From an uncultured Ruminococcus sp. (GTDB lineage Bacteria > Bacillota > Clostridia > Oscillospirales > Acutalibacteraceae), in the NCBI GenBank assembly GCA_902773635.1, contig CACYFH010000006.1:1-57197 (forward strand): a DNA stretch of 57,197 nucleotides, in the 5' to 3' direction. Position 1 is the first letter of the stretch, and each line of letters begins with the position of its first letter. The translations under genes were made by a program, and so were the position numbers. Positions 27,327-36,254 of this stretch are shown here, in pieces. Under the pieces are notes generated by a model that was given only the letters and a program-made list of their open reading frames with translations, had not been told where the DNA came from and ran no database searches.

Positions 27327-27391
27327 GGTTAGTGGTCAGTGATTAGTGGTCAGTGATTAGTGGTCAGTGATTAGTGGTCAGTGAATAGTGG
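27327..27391. repeat. Regular 14-bp tandem repeat after mreB
   Basis: Near-perfect repetition of GATTAGTGGTCAGT (two heptamers), about 4.5 copies, starting at the mreB stop codon. The remaining gap to 27499 contains GGCCTATCGC...GCGATAATCC, a weak inverted pair, and the ribosome site GAGGAGG. No promoter was recognised. Confidence 0.85.
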
Positions 27392-27499
27392 TTTATACGA
27401 TAGGATGATACGACTCAGGCCTATCGCTTCCTTTGGCGCGATAATCCCCGAAAGGACGATATGCAATCGCTGTCTTCATAAAACCTGAGGAGGTTTACC

Positions 27500-29167
27500 A
27501 TGAAAAAATCAATTCTCTGCGTTTTTCTTGTGATCGTTATGGTGTTTTCCACTCTGCCGATGACGGTGGGTGCGGCGAACGGTAATTCCGAGGTCGCCGC
27601 CGGTAGCGGTGAAGGCTCGTTAAAAAATGTCCGTATCTCTCAAGACGGTATCCTTTCATGGGATCCCTTCCCCGGAGCGAATTGTTATTATTTTGGCGTT
27701 TATACCGGCGGCGGATGGTGGAGTGCCGAAAAAGGAACGATGATCGATCTGCGCCAATTATGTATAGATCACGCTTATCCAAGTGGTACCTTCAACGTGA
27801 GACTGGAGGCATGGAGCCAAGCCGGCAATGAGGGAGGTCATCAATTATCAGAGAGATGGGAGGGTACTTACACCTTTGTGAATTCCAACCCTCAACTCTC
27901 AACTCCCACGAATCTGCGGTGGGACGGTACCTTTGCGGTATGGGATGAAGTTCCCGATGCGGAGAACTACGTTGTTTTTCTATACGCTGACGGTGTTCGA
28001 CTGAATTCTACTCAAGCGAAAACAACATATTTCAATTTAGCTTCTTGGATGGTATCAGGAACCAAATCCTATAAATTTACGGTCAAAGCGTGCGGTAACG
28101 GTCATCCGAATAGCGATGACGCTGTCAGCTCTGCTAAGACATTCACGAAAGAATATGCCGTGCGTACGATCACCTTTGACCCGAACGGCGGCTCCGTCAC
28201 TCCGACAATCATAAAGACCGATACATCCGGCTGGTTGACCGCAGATCTGCCTATACCTACCCGTACCAACTACACCTTCGTCGGATGGATGATCAGGAAG
28301 AACGACGGACCGATGGTAAATAATGATGATACTTTCCTCGAGAACACTACCCTTTACGCAAAATGGACCTTGGGTCCGATCTCGCACTTCGTCATCAGCG
28401 GGATCACCGAGCCTGTCGACGGAGAGGCGCCGGACGGCGAGTGCCTGATTCCCGCGGACTGCGGCTACAGACCGACGATCCCGCATTACGGATACGTCAA
28501 TTGGTATGACGAGGACGGCAATATCCTGAATCCCGATACCGATACCTTCAAAACCGGAAAGAAATACTCCGCTCAGGTCACGCTTGTCCCGACCGAGGGT
28601 TATGAATTCGCGGAATCGGGGCTGACCGGCACGATGAACGGCAAGGATACCACAAAATCCATATGGGTCGCGACCCCGAAGAAGAAGCTCACTATGAGCC
28701 GCTGGTTCACCTGTACTGCCGGCAAGACCGTCAGCGGAACGGTCACCAGCTTCCTGAACAGCTCCGGCGCGGTGAAGGTCACGCTCGCGAACCGCAGCAA
28801 CAGCATGATTGGCTTTACAACGAATGTTTACGGCAACAGCGCTTCATTCAGCTTTTCGGACGTTCCGTCGGGCATCTATCAGTTGACCGTATCGAAGGCG
28901 AACCATGTGACAAAAACCACTAATATCGCCGTCAACGGTAACGCGACGGGGCTGACGGTCAAGATACATCCCAAGGGCGACGTCAACGGCGACGGCTTGG
29001 TGAACACGACGGACGTGATGCGCGCGAACAACCACGCGAAGGAGCTTGTTCCCCTCTCCGGCTATGAATTCGCCTGCGCGAACGTCAACGATGACGAACT
29101 TGTCAACACGACAGACGTTATGCGTATCAATCTTCATGCGAAGAAACTCAGCTCGCTTTGGAAGTGA
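27500..29167 (+). CDS. Secreted multidomain dockerin protein A
   Basis: 555 residues. Signal peptide 1-26 (MKKSILCVFLVIVMVF...VGA). Two fibronectin-III-like modules (about 42-127 and 134-218), a Listeria-Bacteroides (InlB B-like) repeat at 222-291 (ITFDPNGGSV...YTFVGW), then a region shared with the next gene (293-395, GITEPVDGEAPDGECLIPADCG). A carboxypeptidase-regulatory-like beta module (about 398-490) precedes a C-terminal dockerin (493-555) with two NTTDVMR-containing calcium loops. Dockerins bind cohesins on scaffoldins or the cell surface; no cohesin is in the window and no catalytic domain is visible. It is inserted between mreB and mreC. GAGGAGG lies before the ATG. Confidence 0.87.
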   Translation: MKKSILCVFLVIVMVFSTLPMTVGAANGNSEVAAGSGEGSLKNVRISQDGILSWDPFPGANCYYFGVYTGGGWWSAEKGTMIDLRQLCIDHAYPSGTFNVRLEAWSQAGNEGGHQLSERWEGTYTFVNSNPQLSTPTNLRWDGTFAVWDEVPDAENYVVFLYADGVRLNSTQAKTTYFNLASWMVSGTKSYKFTVKACGNGHPNSDDAVSSAKTFTKEYAVRTITFDPNGGSVTPTIIKTDTSGWLTADLPIPTRTNYTFVGWMIRKNDGPMVNNDDTFLENTTLYAKWTLGPISHFVISGITEPVDGEAPDGECLIPADCGYRPTIPHYGYVNWYDEDGNILNPDTDTFKTGKKYSAQVTLVPTEGYEFAESGLTGTMNGKDTTKSIWVATPKKKLTMSRWFTCTAGKTVSGTVTSFLNSSGAVKVTLANRSNSMIGFTTNVYGNSASFSFSDVPSGIYQLTVSKANHVTKTTNIAVNGNATGLTVKIHPKGDVNGDGLVNTTDVMRANNHAKELVPLSGYEFACANVNDDELVNTTDVMRINLHAKKLSSLWK

Positions 29168-29215
29168 TACCAAGGTCGCTGTGATCCATTTATACGTCAA
29201 AGGAGAGAGATCATC

Positions 29216-31012
29216 ATGAAAAAGTCGATTATATCTTTGGTTCTGATTTTGGTCATGCTCTTGACCGCTGTGCCGATGGGCTTCACCGCGACAGAATTCT
29301 CCGGTTCGGGCGAAGATTTAGCCGAGACCGGGGCTAATCTCAATATAAGCGTGACAATCGACAAGAATAAATGCGTCGTTGTCAATTGGAATGATTATCC
29401 CGGCGCGGCAACCTACTATCTCATACTGAAGAATTACAATCCCGAAACCGGGTATTATACGCAGGTGAGAGGCGGTCAGGTCGTCTCCGCGCTGCAGCCC
29501 TGTACCTATACCTTTTACCGTAATTATTCGCTGGATGAGGCATACGGAACGGACGATTACCGAGTGGCTCTGTACGCGTATGACAGCGACAGAAAAACGC
29601 TTGCAAGTGTGGAGTCCGATACGTTTCATATCGGTATCCCGAATCTTGAAACGCCGACGATCACATTGTTCGCGGACGGACACGCCGAGTGGTCTGCCGT
29701 TCCTCACGCGGCGTCTTACACCCTTGTTTTGTATGATAAAAAGGGTACTACCGCTTCAATCGTTAGAAAGGCTGAGCTCGATTCTTCCTACACCTCCTAT
29801 GATTTTCGGGATAATATGGTGCCGGGCATTTCTTACTATGTGATGATATTTGCGCAGTCGGATCACACCGCCCAAGAGGTGTATAAAGACGGCAAGATGG
29901 TGTACAGCGATACGGTCGTTTACAGCGGTGAAGAAAAAACCGCTGTCAAGAATTTAAAATGGAGCGGCAATACGCTGTCGTGGGACGCTTACCCGAAAGC
30001 GACGCTCTACGGCTTGTGGCTGTATAAGCTCAGTGGCGGCAGCTATGTCCAGCAGGGCAGCGCTCTGACTGCGACCGCGCCAAGCTACGACTTTAACTCT
30101 TTGTTCTTCCAGTACGGTAACGGCACTTATCGGGTCAAGGTACAGGCGAGAAGAACCGCCACTCAGATCATTTCTCTCGATACCGACAGCCCGACTAAGG
30201 CGTTCAGCAATATCATATCCAACTTCGTCATCGGCGGTATCACCGAGCCTGTCGACGGAGAGGCGCCGGACGGCGAGTGCCTGATTCCCGCGGACTGCGG
30301 CTACAGACCGACGATCCCGAATTACGGATACGTCACTTGGTATACCGAAGAAGGCGATATTTTGAACCCGGATAAGGATACCTTCAAGGCGGGCGAGAAG
30401 TATTCCGCCCAGGTCACCCTTGTCCCGACCGAGGGCTATGAGTTCGCAGAATCCGGGCTGACCGGCACGATGAACGGCAAGGATACCACAAAATCCATCT
30501 TCATTGCCAGACCGAAGAAAATGATCTATATGAGCCGATGGTTCACCTGCTCCGCCGCCTCTGTCGGCTGTACCGTCAACGTTACGGTCAAGAGCTTTCT
30601 TGATGATTTCGGCGCAGTGAAGGTCACGCTGGCGAACCGCAGCGACAGCACCATCGGCTTTACCAACACGATCTATGGCAACGATAATTTATTTATCTTC
30701 CCGGACGTTCCGTCGGGCATCTATCAGTTGACCGTATCAAAGGCGAACCATGTGACAAAAACCGCCAATATCGCCGTCAACGGCAACGCGACGGGGCTTA
30801 CGGTCAAGATACATCCGATCGGCGATATCAACGGCGACGGCGTGGTGAACACGACGGATGTGATGCGCGCGAATATTCACGCGAAAGGCGTGCTGGAGCT
30901 TACCGGTTATGAATTCGAGTGCGCGAACGTCAACGATGACGAACTCGTCAACACGACAGACGTTATGCGTATCAATCTTCATGCGAAGAACCTCAGCTCG
31001 CTGTGGAAGTGA
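29216..31012 (+). CDS. Secreted multidomain dockerin protein B, partial paralogue of A
   Basis: 598 residues. Signal peptide 1-24 (MKKSIISLVLILVMLL...GFTA). Three fibronectin-III-like modules (about 45-140, 143-235, 242-330) replace A's N-terminal half. From about residue 335 it is nearly identical to A: the GITEPVDG region, the beta module (LTVSKANHVTKTANIAVNGN) and a C-terminal dockerin (536-598). An 81-bp stretch (30239-30319) is identical in DNA to 28403-28483. The 48-base gap from A and AAAGGAGAG ribosome site suggest co-transcription. No enzyme motif was seen; a surface-structural or adhesive role is inferred. Confidence 0.87.
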   Translation: MKKSIISLVLILVMLLTAVPMGFTATEFSGSGEDLAETGANLNISVTIDKNKCVVVNWNDYPGAATYYLILKNYNPETGYYTQVRGGQVVSALQPCTYTFYRNYSLDEAYGTDDYRVALYAYDSDRKTLASVESDTFHIGIPNLETPTITLFADGHAEWSAVPHAASYTLVLYDKKGTTASIVRKAELDSSYTSYDFRDNMVPGISYYVMIFAQSDHTAQEVYKDGKMVYSDTVVYSGEEKTAVKNLKWSGNTLSWDAYPKATLYGLWLYKLSGGSYVQQGSALTATAPSYDFNSLFFQYGNGTYRVKVQARRTATQIISLDTDSPTKAFSNIISNFVIGGITEPVDGEAPDGECLIPADCGYRPTIPNYGYVTWYTEEGDILNPDKDTFKAGEKYSAQVTLVPTEGYEFAESGLTGTMNGKDTTKSIFIARPKKMIYMSRWFTCSAASVGCTVNVTVKSFLDDFGAVKVTLANRSDSTIGFTNTIYGNDNLFIFPDVPSGIYQLTVSKANHVTKTANIAVNGNATGLTVKIHPIGDINGDGVVNTTDVMRANIHAKGVLELTGYEFECANVNDDELVNTTDVMRINLHAKNLSSLWK

Positions 31013-31068
31013 GCAAATCATTTTTACCTGCGGCGCCTGTCAAAATGAGGGGCGAAAAAGGATAACGT

Positions 31069-31914
31069 ATGAAAGAATTTTTTCAATCTCCGAAAATCAA
31101 AATATTTTTGTCGGTGCTGCTGGTGCTGATCATGCTCAGCGTTTTTACGCGGAATGTGCAGAACAACGTCGTCTCGACCTCGCTGAACGCGCTGACCTAC
31201 GGGCTGAGCAAGGTGACCGCAGCGGCGTCTCAGGATGAAAAGAGCGACAAGAGCTTTGACGAGCTGAAGGCGGAAAACGAGCTGCTCAGTCAGGCAAACC
31301 GCGAGCTGCGCGCGCGGCTGGTGGACTACTACGACGTGAAGGAGGAGAACACCCGGCTCTGGAAGTTCTATGATCTGAAAAAGGAGCATGAGGATTTCTC
31401 CCTCATTCCGGCGCGGGTGCTCCGGCGCGACAGCAACGATGAATTCTACTCCTTCACCATCGACAAGGGCACCTCGTCCGCTATCAGCGCGGGCGATCCC
31501 GTGATGGGGGAGAACGGGCTGATCGGCTGGATCGCGGAGGCAGACGTCTACACGGCGAAAGTCTCGACCGTGCTCTCCCCGCAGACGGGGATCGGCGCGG
31601 TGGACAACGCGACAGGCGACACCGGCGTGCTGACCGGCTCGGCGAAATATGCCGACAGGAATCGGGTGATCTTCTCCAAGCTCAACTCCGAGCACAAGGT
31701 CAAGGAGGGCGATATCATCACCTCCTCCGGCAGCGCGGGCATCTACCCCAAGGGACTGGTGCTGGGTGAAGTGAAGGAGATCGGCTACGATACATACGAC
31801 ACCTCTTACTATGCGGTCGTGGAGCCGTATGACGATATCAAAAAGGTCGTCGACGTCGCGGTGATCTGCGGGTATGAGGGTCAGGGAGAGATACTTACGG
31901 GAGCGAGCGAATGA
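31069..31914 (+). CDS. mreC: Rod shape-determining protein MreC
   Basis: 281 residues, bitopic membrane protein that links MreB to wall synthases. N-terminal membrane segment (about 11-28), a coiled coil (about 55-95, ELKAENELLSQANRELRARLVDYYDVKEEN) and the two-barrel MreC domain with GDPVMGENGLIGWI and a late SGSAGIYPKGLVLGEV. It overlaps mreD by 4 bases. It is reunited with the mre operon after the dockerin pair. Confidence 0.94.
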   Translation: MKEFFQSPKIKIFLSVLLVLIMLSVFTRNVQNNVVSTSLNALTYGLSKVTAAASQDEKSDKSFDELKAENELLSQANRELRARLVDYYDVKEENTRLWKFYDLKKEHEDFSLIPARVLRRDSNDEFYSFTIDKGTSSAISAGDPVMGENGLIGWIAEADVYTAKVSTVLSPQTGIGAVDNATGDTGVLTGSAKYADRNRVIFSKLNSEHKVKEGDIITSSGSAGIYPKGLVLGEVKEIGYDTYDTSYYAVVEPYDDIKKVVDVAVICGYEGQGEILTGASE

Positions 31915-32429
31915 TGTCGGACAGATTGAATTCCTTCTTCCGCTATCTGGCGTATGCGCTGGAGCTGGTCGTGTGCTTTGCGCTCACGACGACCCCGCGG
32001 CTGCTGCCTGAGATCTTCGGCGCGAAGCCGGCGCTGCTCGTTTGTGTGGCGCTGACGATCGCGATCTTTGAGAGAGAGCTTCCGGCGATGATCTTCGGGA
32101 TGATCGCGGGCGTGCTGTCTGATCTGAGCTACAGCAACGGGATCGGGCTGTTCGCGATCACGCTGACGGTGGTGTGCTTCATCGTCGGCTACGCGGCGAA
32201 TAACCTGATCGTCGCGACGTTCCTGAACTTTCTGCTTTACGCGGCGATCACGGTCGGGCTGATCTTCATGCTGTACTTTCTGGTGAGGTTCGTGATCCCC
32301 GGCGTGGAGGACAGATGGGCGTATTTTCAGGCGCATCTGCTCTCGCGGATGGTGCAGACCTTCGTGATGGCGGTGCCGTTTTACTGGCTGAATCGGCTGA
32401 TTTATCGGAGGCTGGGTCCGCAGGAGTAA
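31911..32429 (+). CDS. mreD: Rod shape-determining protein MreD
   Basis: 172-residue, very hydrophobic protein with five to six membrane segments, typical of MreD. It starts at ATGATG overlapping the mreC stop. It precedes the PBP2 gene with 56 bases of gap, which contain an AATAACGAATAACGAATAG short repeat (32433-32466). Confidence 0.9.
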   Translation: MMSDRLNSFFRYLAYALELVVCFALTTTPRLLPEIFGAKPALLVCVALTIAIFERELPAMIFGMIAGVLSDLSYSNGIGLFAITLTVVCFIVGYAANNLIVATFLNFLLYAAITVGLIFMLYFLVRFVIPGVEDRWAYFQAHLLSRMVQTFVMAVPFYWLNRLIYRRLGPQE

Positions 32430-32485
32430 AGAATAACGAATAACGAATAGAGAATAAAGAATAGAATTTGAAAGGAGGAGGGCGC

Positions 32486-34636
32486 ATGAGGCCGAGAAAT
32501 CATGATCAGGATATCGACCGCATCATCAGCGCGAACAATCGCAGCGCGCTGAATGCCGCGAACGGCGATAAGCAGGAGAAAAAGGATTTTACCGTGCTGA
32601 GAGCCGTGATCTGCGCCGTTCTCCTGACGGTGATCTTCGCGGGGTTCGCGATCAGGCTGTTCAACTGGCAGATCGTGCACGGCGAGGAGTATAAGGAGCT
32701 GTCGAAGGCGTCGACCGCGCATACGGTGCAGTCCGACGCGACGCGCGGCGAGATCCTCGACGTGGACGGCAAGCCGCTCGCGGTGAACAAGACCGCGTAT
32801 AATGTGGTGCTGAACAGGATCTACGCGCCGAATGAGGAGAAGCTCAACGGCGTGATCATTGACCTGATCAATATTCTCGCACAGTGCGGTGAGAGCTATA
32901 TCGACGAGTTGCCGATCTCTCTGGAGGACGGGGCGTTCGTGTTCGACCGCGGCAGCGAGGGCGACGTGGAGTATATCGAATCGCCCGCGATGCTCGACAA
33001 GGAGAACCTGACGGCGGACGAGATCGTCGCGGGGCTTGCCGAGCGGTATCATGCGGACGCGATCGCCGATCCGTTTACGCGGCGGTCGGTGGTCTCCGTG
33101 CGCTATAATATGGAGAAAAAGGGCTTTTCCTATGAGCAGGTGTATGTGTTCGCGAGCGGCGTGAAGAGCGAGACGGTCGCGGTCGTCGCGGAACGCACCC
33201 AGACGACGCCGGCGGTGGAGATCCGCACGGTGAACAACCGTGTGATCGAGAACGGCACGGTCATCCCGCATATCCTCGGTGTGGTCGGCAAGCTAAACGA
33301 GGAAGAGTATGAGGAGAATAAGGACAAAGGCTACAGTCTGGACGACACGATCGGCAAATTCGGCGTGGAGGCAGGGCTGGAGGATATCCTGCGCGGTCAG
33401 GCGGGCGTGAAGACCATCACCACCGACGCGGACGGCAATATCGTCGGCGAGGAGGAGACCGTGAAGGCGAAGCCCGGCGACACGGTCTATCTGACGATCA
33501 ACTCGCGTATCCAGCAGGTGGCGGCGTACTCTCTGGAGCAGAATGTGAAGGAGGCGCGCAGGCTGGGTCTGCAGGAGCAGGCGGCGGCGGTCGCCGCGAA
33601 GGCGAAGCGGCAGAGTAAGTACGGCGAGGACTGCGTCGCGGGCGCGGCGGTGCTCCTGGATGTGCGGGACAATTCCGTGCTGAGCGCGGTGAGCTATCCG
33701 AGCTTTGACGTTTCCAAATATTACGATGCGGATTACTCGTCCTATCTCTTTGAGAACGAGGATCTCCCGCTGTTCAACCGCGCGTTCGACGGCGCGTTCG
33801 CGCCCGGCTCGACCTTCAAGCCGTGCGTCGCGACGGCGGCGCTGCAGGAGAAGATCATCTCGCCCGGCACGACGATCCACTGTAACGGCGTGTATGATTA
33901 CTATAAGAACGACGTGGTGCGGTGTCTGGGCGTGCACGGCGATCAGGTGCTCGAGAGCGCGATGGCGCACTCCTGCAACTGTTACTTCGCTGAGGTCGGC
34001 AGACGGGTCGGCATCACGACGATGTATATGTATGCGGAGAGACTGGGTCTCGGTGCGAAAACGGGACTGGAGGTCTATGAGAGCAGCGGCTTTTTGGCGG
34101 GCAGAGACTCGACGACGTGGTTCGAGGGCAATACCGTGCAGGCGGCGATCGGTCAGAGCGACAACGCGTTCACGCCGGTACAGCTCGCGACCTACTGCTC
34201 CGCGATCGCGAACAACGGCGTGCGCTATCGGACGCATCTGGTGCGGAAGGTCGTGAACTATGAGCGCGACAAGACGGTGCTGTATAACGATCCCGAGAAG
34301 CCGGAGATCGTCGCGCAGACGGGCGTCTCGCAGAGCAACATCGACCTCGTGAAGGAAGCGATGTACGCGGTGACGCAGAGCGACAGCCTGCGGAACACGG
34401 TCGGCAGTTATCCCGTCAAGATGGGCGCGAAAACCGGTACCGCGGAGAACGCGGGCTCCGATCACAACGTTTTCATCTGCTTTGCGCCGTATGACAAGCC
34501 GCAGGTCGCGCTGTGTGTGCTGATCGAGCACGGCGCGCACGGTTTCCTCGCCCAGCAGACGGCGTGCGATATCCTCGACGCGTATTTTAATGATAAGACG
34601 CTCGCGCAGGTGAAGAAGAGCCGGTGGAAGTTTTAA
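32486..34636 (+). CDS. mrdA: Penicillin-binding protein 2 (class B elongation transpeptidase)
   Basis: 716 residues from the ATG preceded by AAAGGAGG; a TTG 18 bases upstream would include that site in the protein and is rejected. One membrane anchor (about 40-60), a PBP dimerisation domain beginning TRGEILDVDGKPLAVN, then the transpeptidase with S442-TFK, S496-CN and K649-TG. It cross-links peptidoglycan during elongation with RodA, but no rodA is in the window. The following 200 bases hold no gene, only the terminator before minD. Confidence 0.94.
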   Translation: MRPRNHDQDIDRIISANNRSALNAANGDKQEKKDFTVLRAVICAVLLTVIFAGFAIRLFNWQIVHGEEYKELSKASTAHTVQSDATRGEILDVDGKPLAVNKTAYNVVLNRIYAPNEEKLNGVIIDLINILAQCGESYIDELPISLEDGAFVFDRGSEGDVEYIESPAMLDKENLTADEIVAGLAERYHADAIADPFTRRSVVSVRYNMEKKGFSYEQVYVFASGVKSETVAVVAERTQTTPAVEIRTVNNRVIENGTVIPHILGVVGKLNEEEYEENKDKGYSLDDTIGKFGVEAGLEDILRGQAGVKTITTDADGNIVGEEETVKAKPGDTVYLTINSRIQQVAAYSLEQNVKEARRLGLQEQAAAVAAKAKRQSKYGEDCVAGAAVLLDVRDNSVLSAVSYPSFDVSKYYDADYSSYLFENEDLPLFNRAFDGAFAPGSTFKPCVATAALQEKIISPGTTIHCNGVYDYYKNDVVRCLGVHGDQVLESAMAHSCNCYFAEVGRRVGITTMYMYAERLGLGAKTGLEVYESSGFLAGRDSTTWFEGNTVQAAIGQSDNAFTPVQLATYCSAIANNGVRYRTHLVRKVVNYERDKTVLYNDPEKPEIVAQTGVSQSNIDLVKEAMYAVTQSDSLRNTVGSYPVKMGAKTGTAENAGSDHNVFICFAPYDKPQVALCVLIEHGAHGFLAQQTACDILDAYFNDKTLAQVKKSRWKF

Positions 34637-34800
34637 CGTCCACGCCGAACGAAACAGAATTTTTTGGATAGGTGGCGGGACGTTGAAGGCGGCGTTCCGA
34701 ACATGAGGATGATGAAAACACGTCATATTGTGTAAGAATATGTGGGCGGTGTGCGGGGATTTATTGAAATTGACTAATTTTCCATAAAAGAATTCTACAA

Positions 34801-34833
34801 AAAGAGCAGTTCAAGAGAGTTGCTCTTTTTTTT
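34801..34833 (+). terminator. Intrinsic terminator ending the mre-PBP2 operon
   Basis: AAAGAGCA pairs with TGCTCTTT across a 12-base loop and is followed by a run of T. Its distal half (TTGCTC at 34820) with TACAAT at 34843 has 17-base spacing, so a minD promoter may overlap it, although the resulting leader would be very short. Confidence 0.8.
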
Positions 34834-34868
34834 ATTTTGTGGTACAATTTATTAGAGGTATCATTATC

Positions 34869-35606
34869 ATGTGCGAAGTTATTGTAGTCGCGTCCGGCAA
34901 GGGCGGCACAGGAAAAACCACCGTCTGTGCCGGTCTCGGAGTTGCGCTGGCAAAACAGAATAAACGCGTGCTGATCATGGACTGTGACAGCGGGATGCGC
35001 GGCATCGACATGGTGCTGGGCGTCTCGGACAAGCTGGTCTACGATCTCTCAGACGTGATCAGCGGGAGCTGTGAGATGGCTGACGCGCTGTATCAGGTGG
35101 AGGACGGCTTGCAGCTTTACTGCATCGCGGCACCCCTGTATGCGGACGACGAGGTCAGTCCCTCGCTGGTGAAGCGGTTCGTGGATAAGGCGCGCGGGGA
35201 GTTCGACTACATCCTCATTGATTCACCCGCGGGCACCGGCTCGGGCTTTGTGGCGGCGGCGAGCGCCGCTGACAGAGCGCTGGTGGTCGTGAACGCGGAG
35301 CCGATCAGTATTCGCGGCGGCAAGAATATCGTCCATCTCCTGAGGGAGCTGAAGATCGACAACGCGCGGCTGGTGATCAACCGCTTTGACAGAGATCGGT
35401 TCTTCAAAATGGAGATCTACCGCGATCTGGACGAGATCATCGACGAGATCGGTATCAGGCTGATCGCCCTGATCCCCGAGGACGTCCGCGTGATCGCGCT
35501 CGCTCAGCGCGGCGCGCTGACCAATAACTGGTCAAAAACCGCGATCATCTTCGACACCATGGTCAAGCGCCTTGAGGGCGTTGACGTACCGATCATCATT
35601 AAGTAA
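34869..35606 (+). CDS. minD: MinD-like ParA-family ATPase
   Basis: 245-residue deviant Walker ATPase (GKGGTGKTT, about 9-17; SPAGTGSGF near 120), closest to MinD. The start MCEVIVVASGKGG fits the family; an upstream GTG frame is rejected. In MinCDE systems, MinD recruits MinC to inhibit FtsZ. Here no minC or minE lies nearby, and the C-terminus ends LEGVDVPIIIK without the usual basic amphipathic membrane helix, so it may be a divergent MinD that works differently. It is placed between shape genes and mgsA. Confidence 0.8.
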   Translation: MCEVIVVASGKGGTGKTTVCAGLGVALAKQNKRVLIMDCDSGMRGIDMVLGVSDKLVYDLSDVISGSCEMADALYQVEDGLQLYCIAAPLYADDEVSPSLVKRFVDKARGEFDYILIDSPAGTGSGFVAAASAADRALVVVNAEPISIRGGKNIVHLLRELKIDNARLVINRFDRDRFFKMEIYRDLDEIIDEIGIRLIALIPEDVRVIALAQRGALTNNWSKTAIIFDTMVKRLEGVDVPIIIK

Positions 35607-35656
35607 CTGTGTTAAGTATTGGATAATCCATTGCAAAAGTATTCCTGGAGGTGCTT

Positions 35657-36052
35657 ATGAACATAGCGATTATTGCTCACGATGAGAAGAAGGAACTGAT
35701 GGTACAATTCTGCATTGCTTACTGCGGAATCCTGAGCAGAAACAAGATGTGCGCGACCGGCACGACCGGAAAGATGGTGGCTGAGGCGACCGGGCTGGAC
35801 ATCCAGACCTTCTTGGGCGGTTCTCAGGGCGGCGATCAGCAGATCGCGGCGCGTATCGCCTGTAACGAGATCGACATGCTGATCTTCTTCCGCGACCCGC
35901 TGACCCCGAAACCGCATGAGCCGAACGACATGAATCTGCTCCGGCTGTGTGATATGCACAACATTCCCGTCGCGACCAATATCGCGACCGCCGAGGTGCT
36001 GATCCACGGCCTCGAGCGCGGCGACCTCGATTGGAGAGAAATCGTCAGATAA
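35657..36052 (+). CDS. mgsA: Methylglyoxal synthase
   Basis: Converts dihydroxyacetone phosphate to methylglyoxal and phosphate, an overflow bypass of glycolysis. It has 131 residues from the ATG with GGAGG 5 bases upstream. The catalytic aspartate is in GGDQQI (Asp60) and the conserved histidine in PHEPND (His87). A strong terminator follows immediately. Confidence 0.95.
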   Translation: MNIAIIAHDEKKELMVQFCIAYCGILSRNKMCATGTTGKMVAEATGLDIQTFLGGSQGGDQQIAARIACNEIDMLIFFRDPLTPKPHEPNDMNLLRLCDMHNIPVATNIATAEVLIHGLERGDLDWREIVR

Positions 36053-36071
36053 CATCAAGAGGATAAAAATG

Positions 36072-36102
36072 ACCCGCAGCGGTATTCCGCTGCGGGTTTT
36101 GT
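36072..36102 (+). terminator. Intrinsic terminator after mgsA
   Basis: ACCCGCAGCGG-TATT-CCGCTGCGGGT, an 11-bp perfect stem, followed by TTTTGTT. It lies 19 bases after the mgsA stop codon. Confidence 0.9.
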
Positions 36103-36145
36103 TGAGATGGGGTGAATTGAAACCGGTAGTTATCGGAAACGTTTC

Positions 36146-36251
36146 GGGACGTCGGATACGCGTATCACGGCGACGTCCCCTACGGAGTTTTACTTTGCAG
36201 GAAAGTTTCCGTGATCGGAAAAGTGACGGACGAGCAATGCTCGTCCCTACA
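36146..36251. repeat. GTAGGGACG hairpin repeats between mgsA and the histidine kinase
   Basis: Two palindromic elements ending in CCCTAC: GGGACGTCG...CGACGTCCCCTAC (36146-36182) and GGACGAGC-AAT-GCTCGTCCCTACA (36228-36251). They share the end with 42003-42026 and, inverted, with 22560-22690. This convergent gap has no other feature. Confidence 0.65.
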
Positions 36252-36254
36252 ATT

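Noticed and set aside
27500..31012. Recently acquired genomic island
   Set aside because: The dockerin genes have no integrase, flanking direct repeats or tRNA, and their codon use is only mildly more AT-rich than their neighbours, so transfer is not supported.
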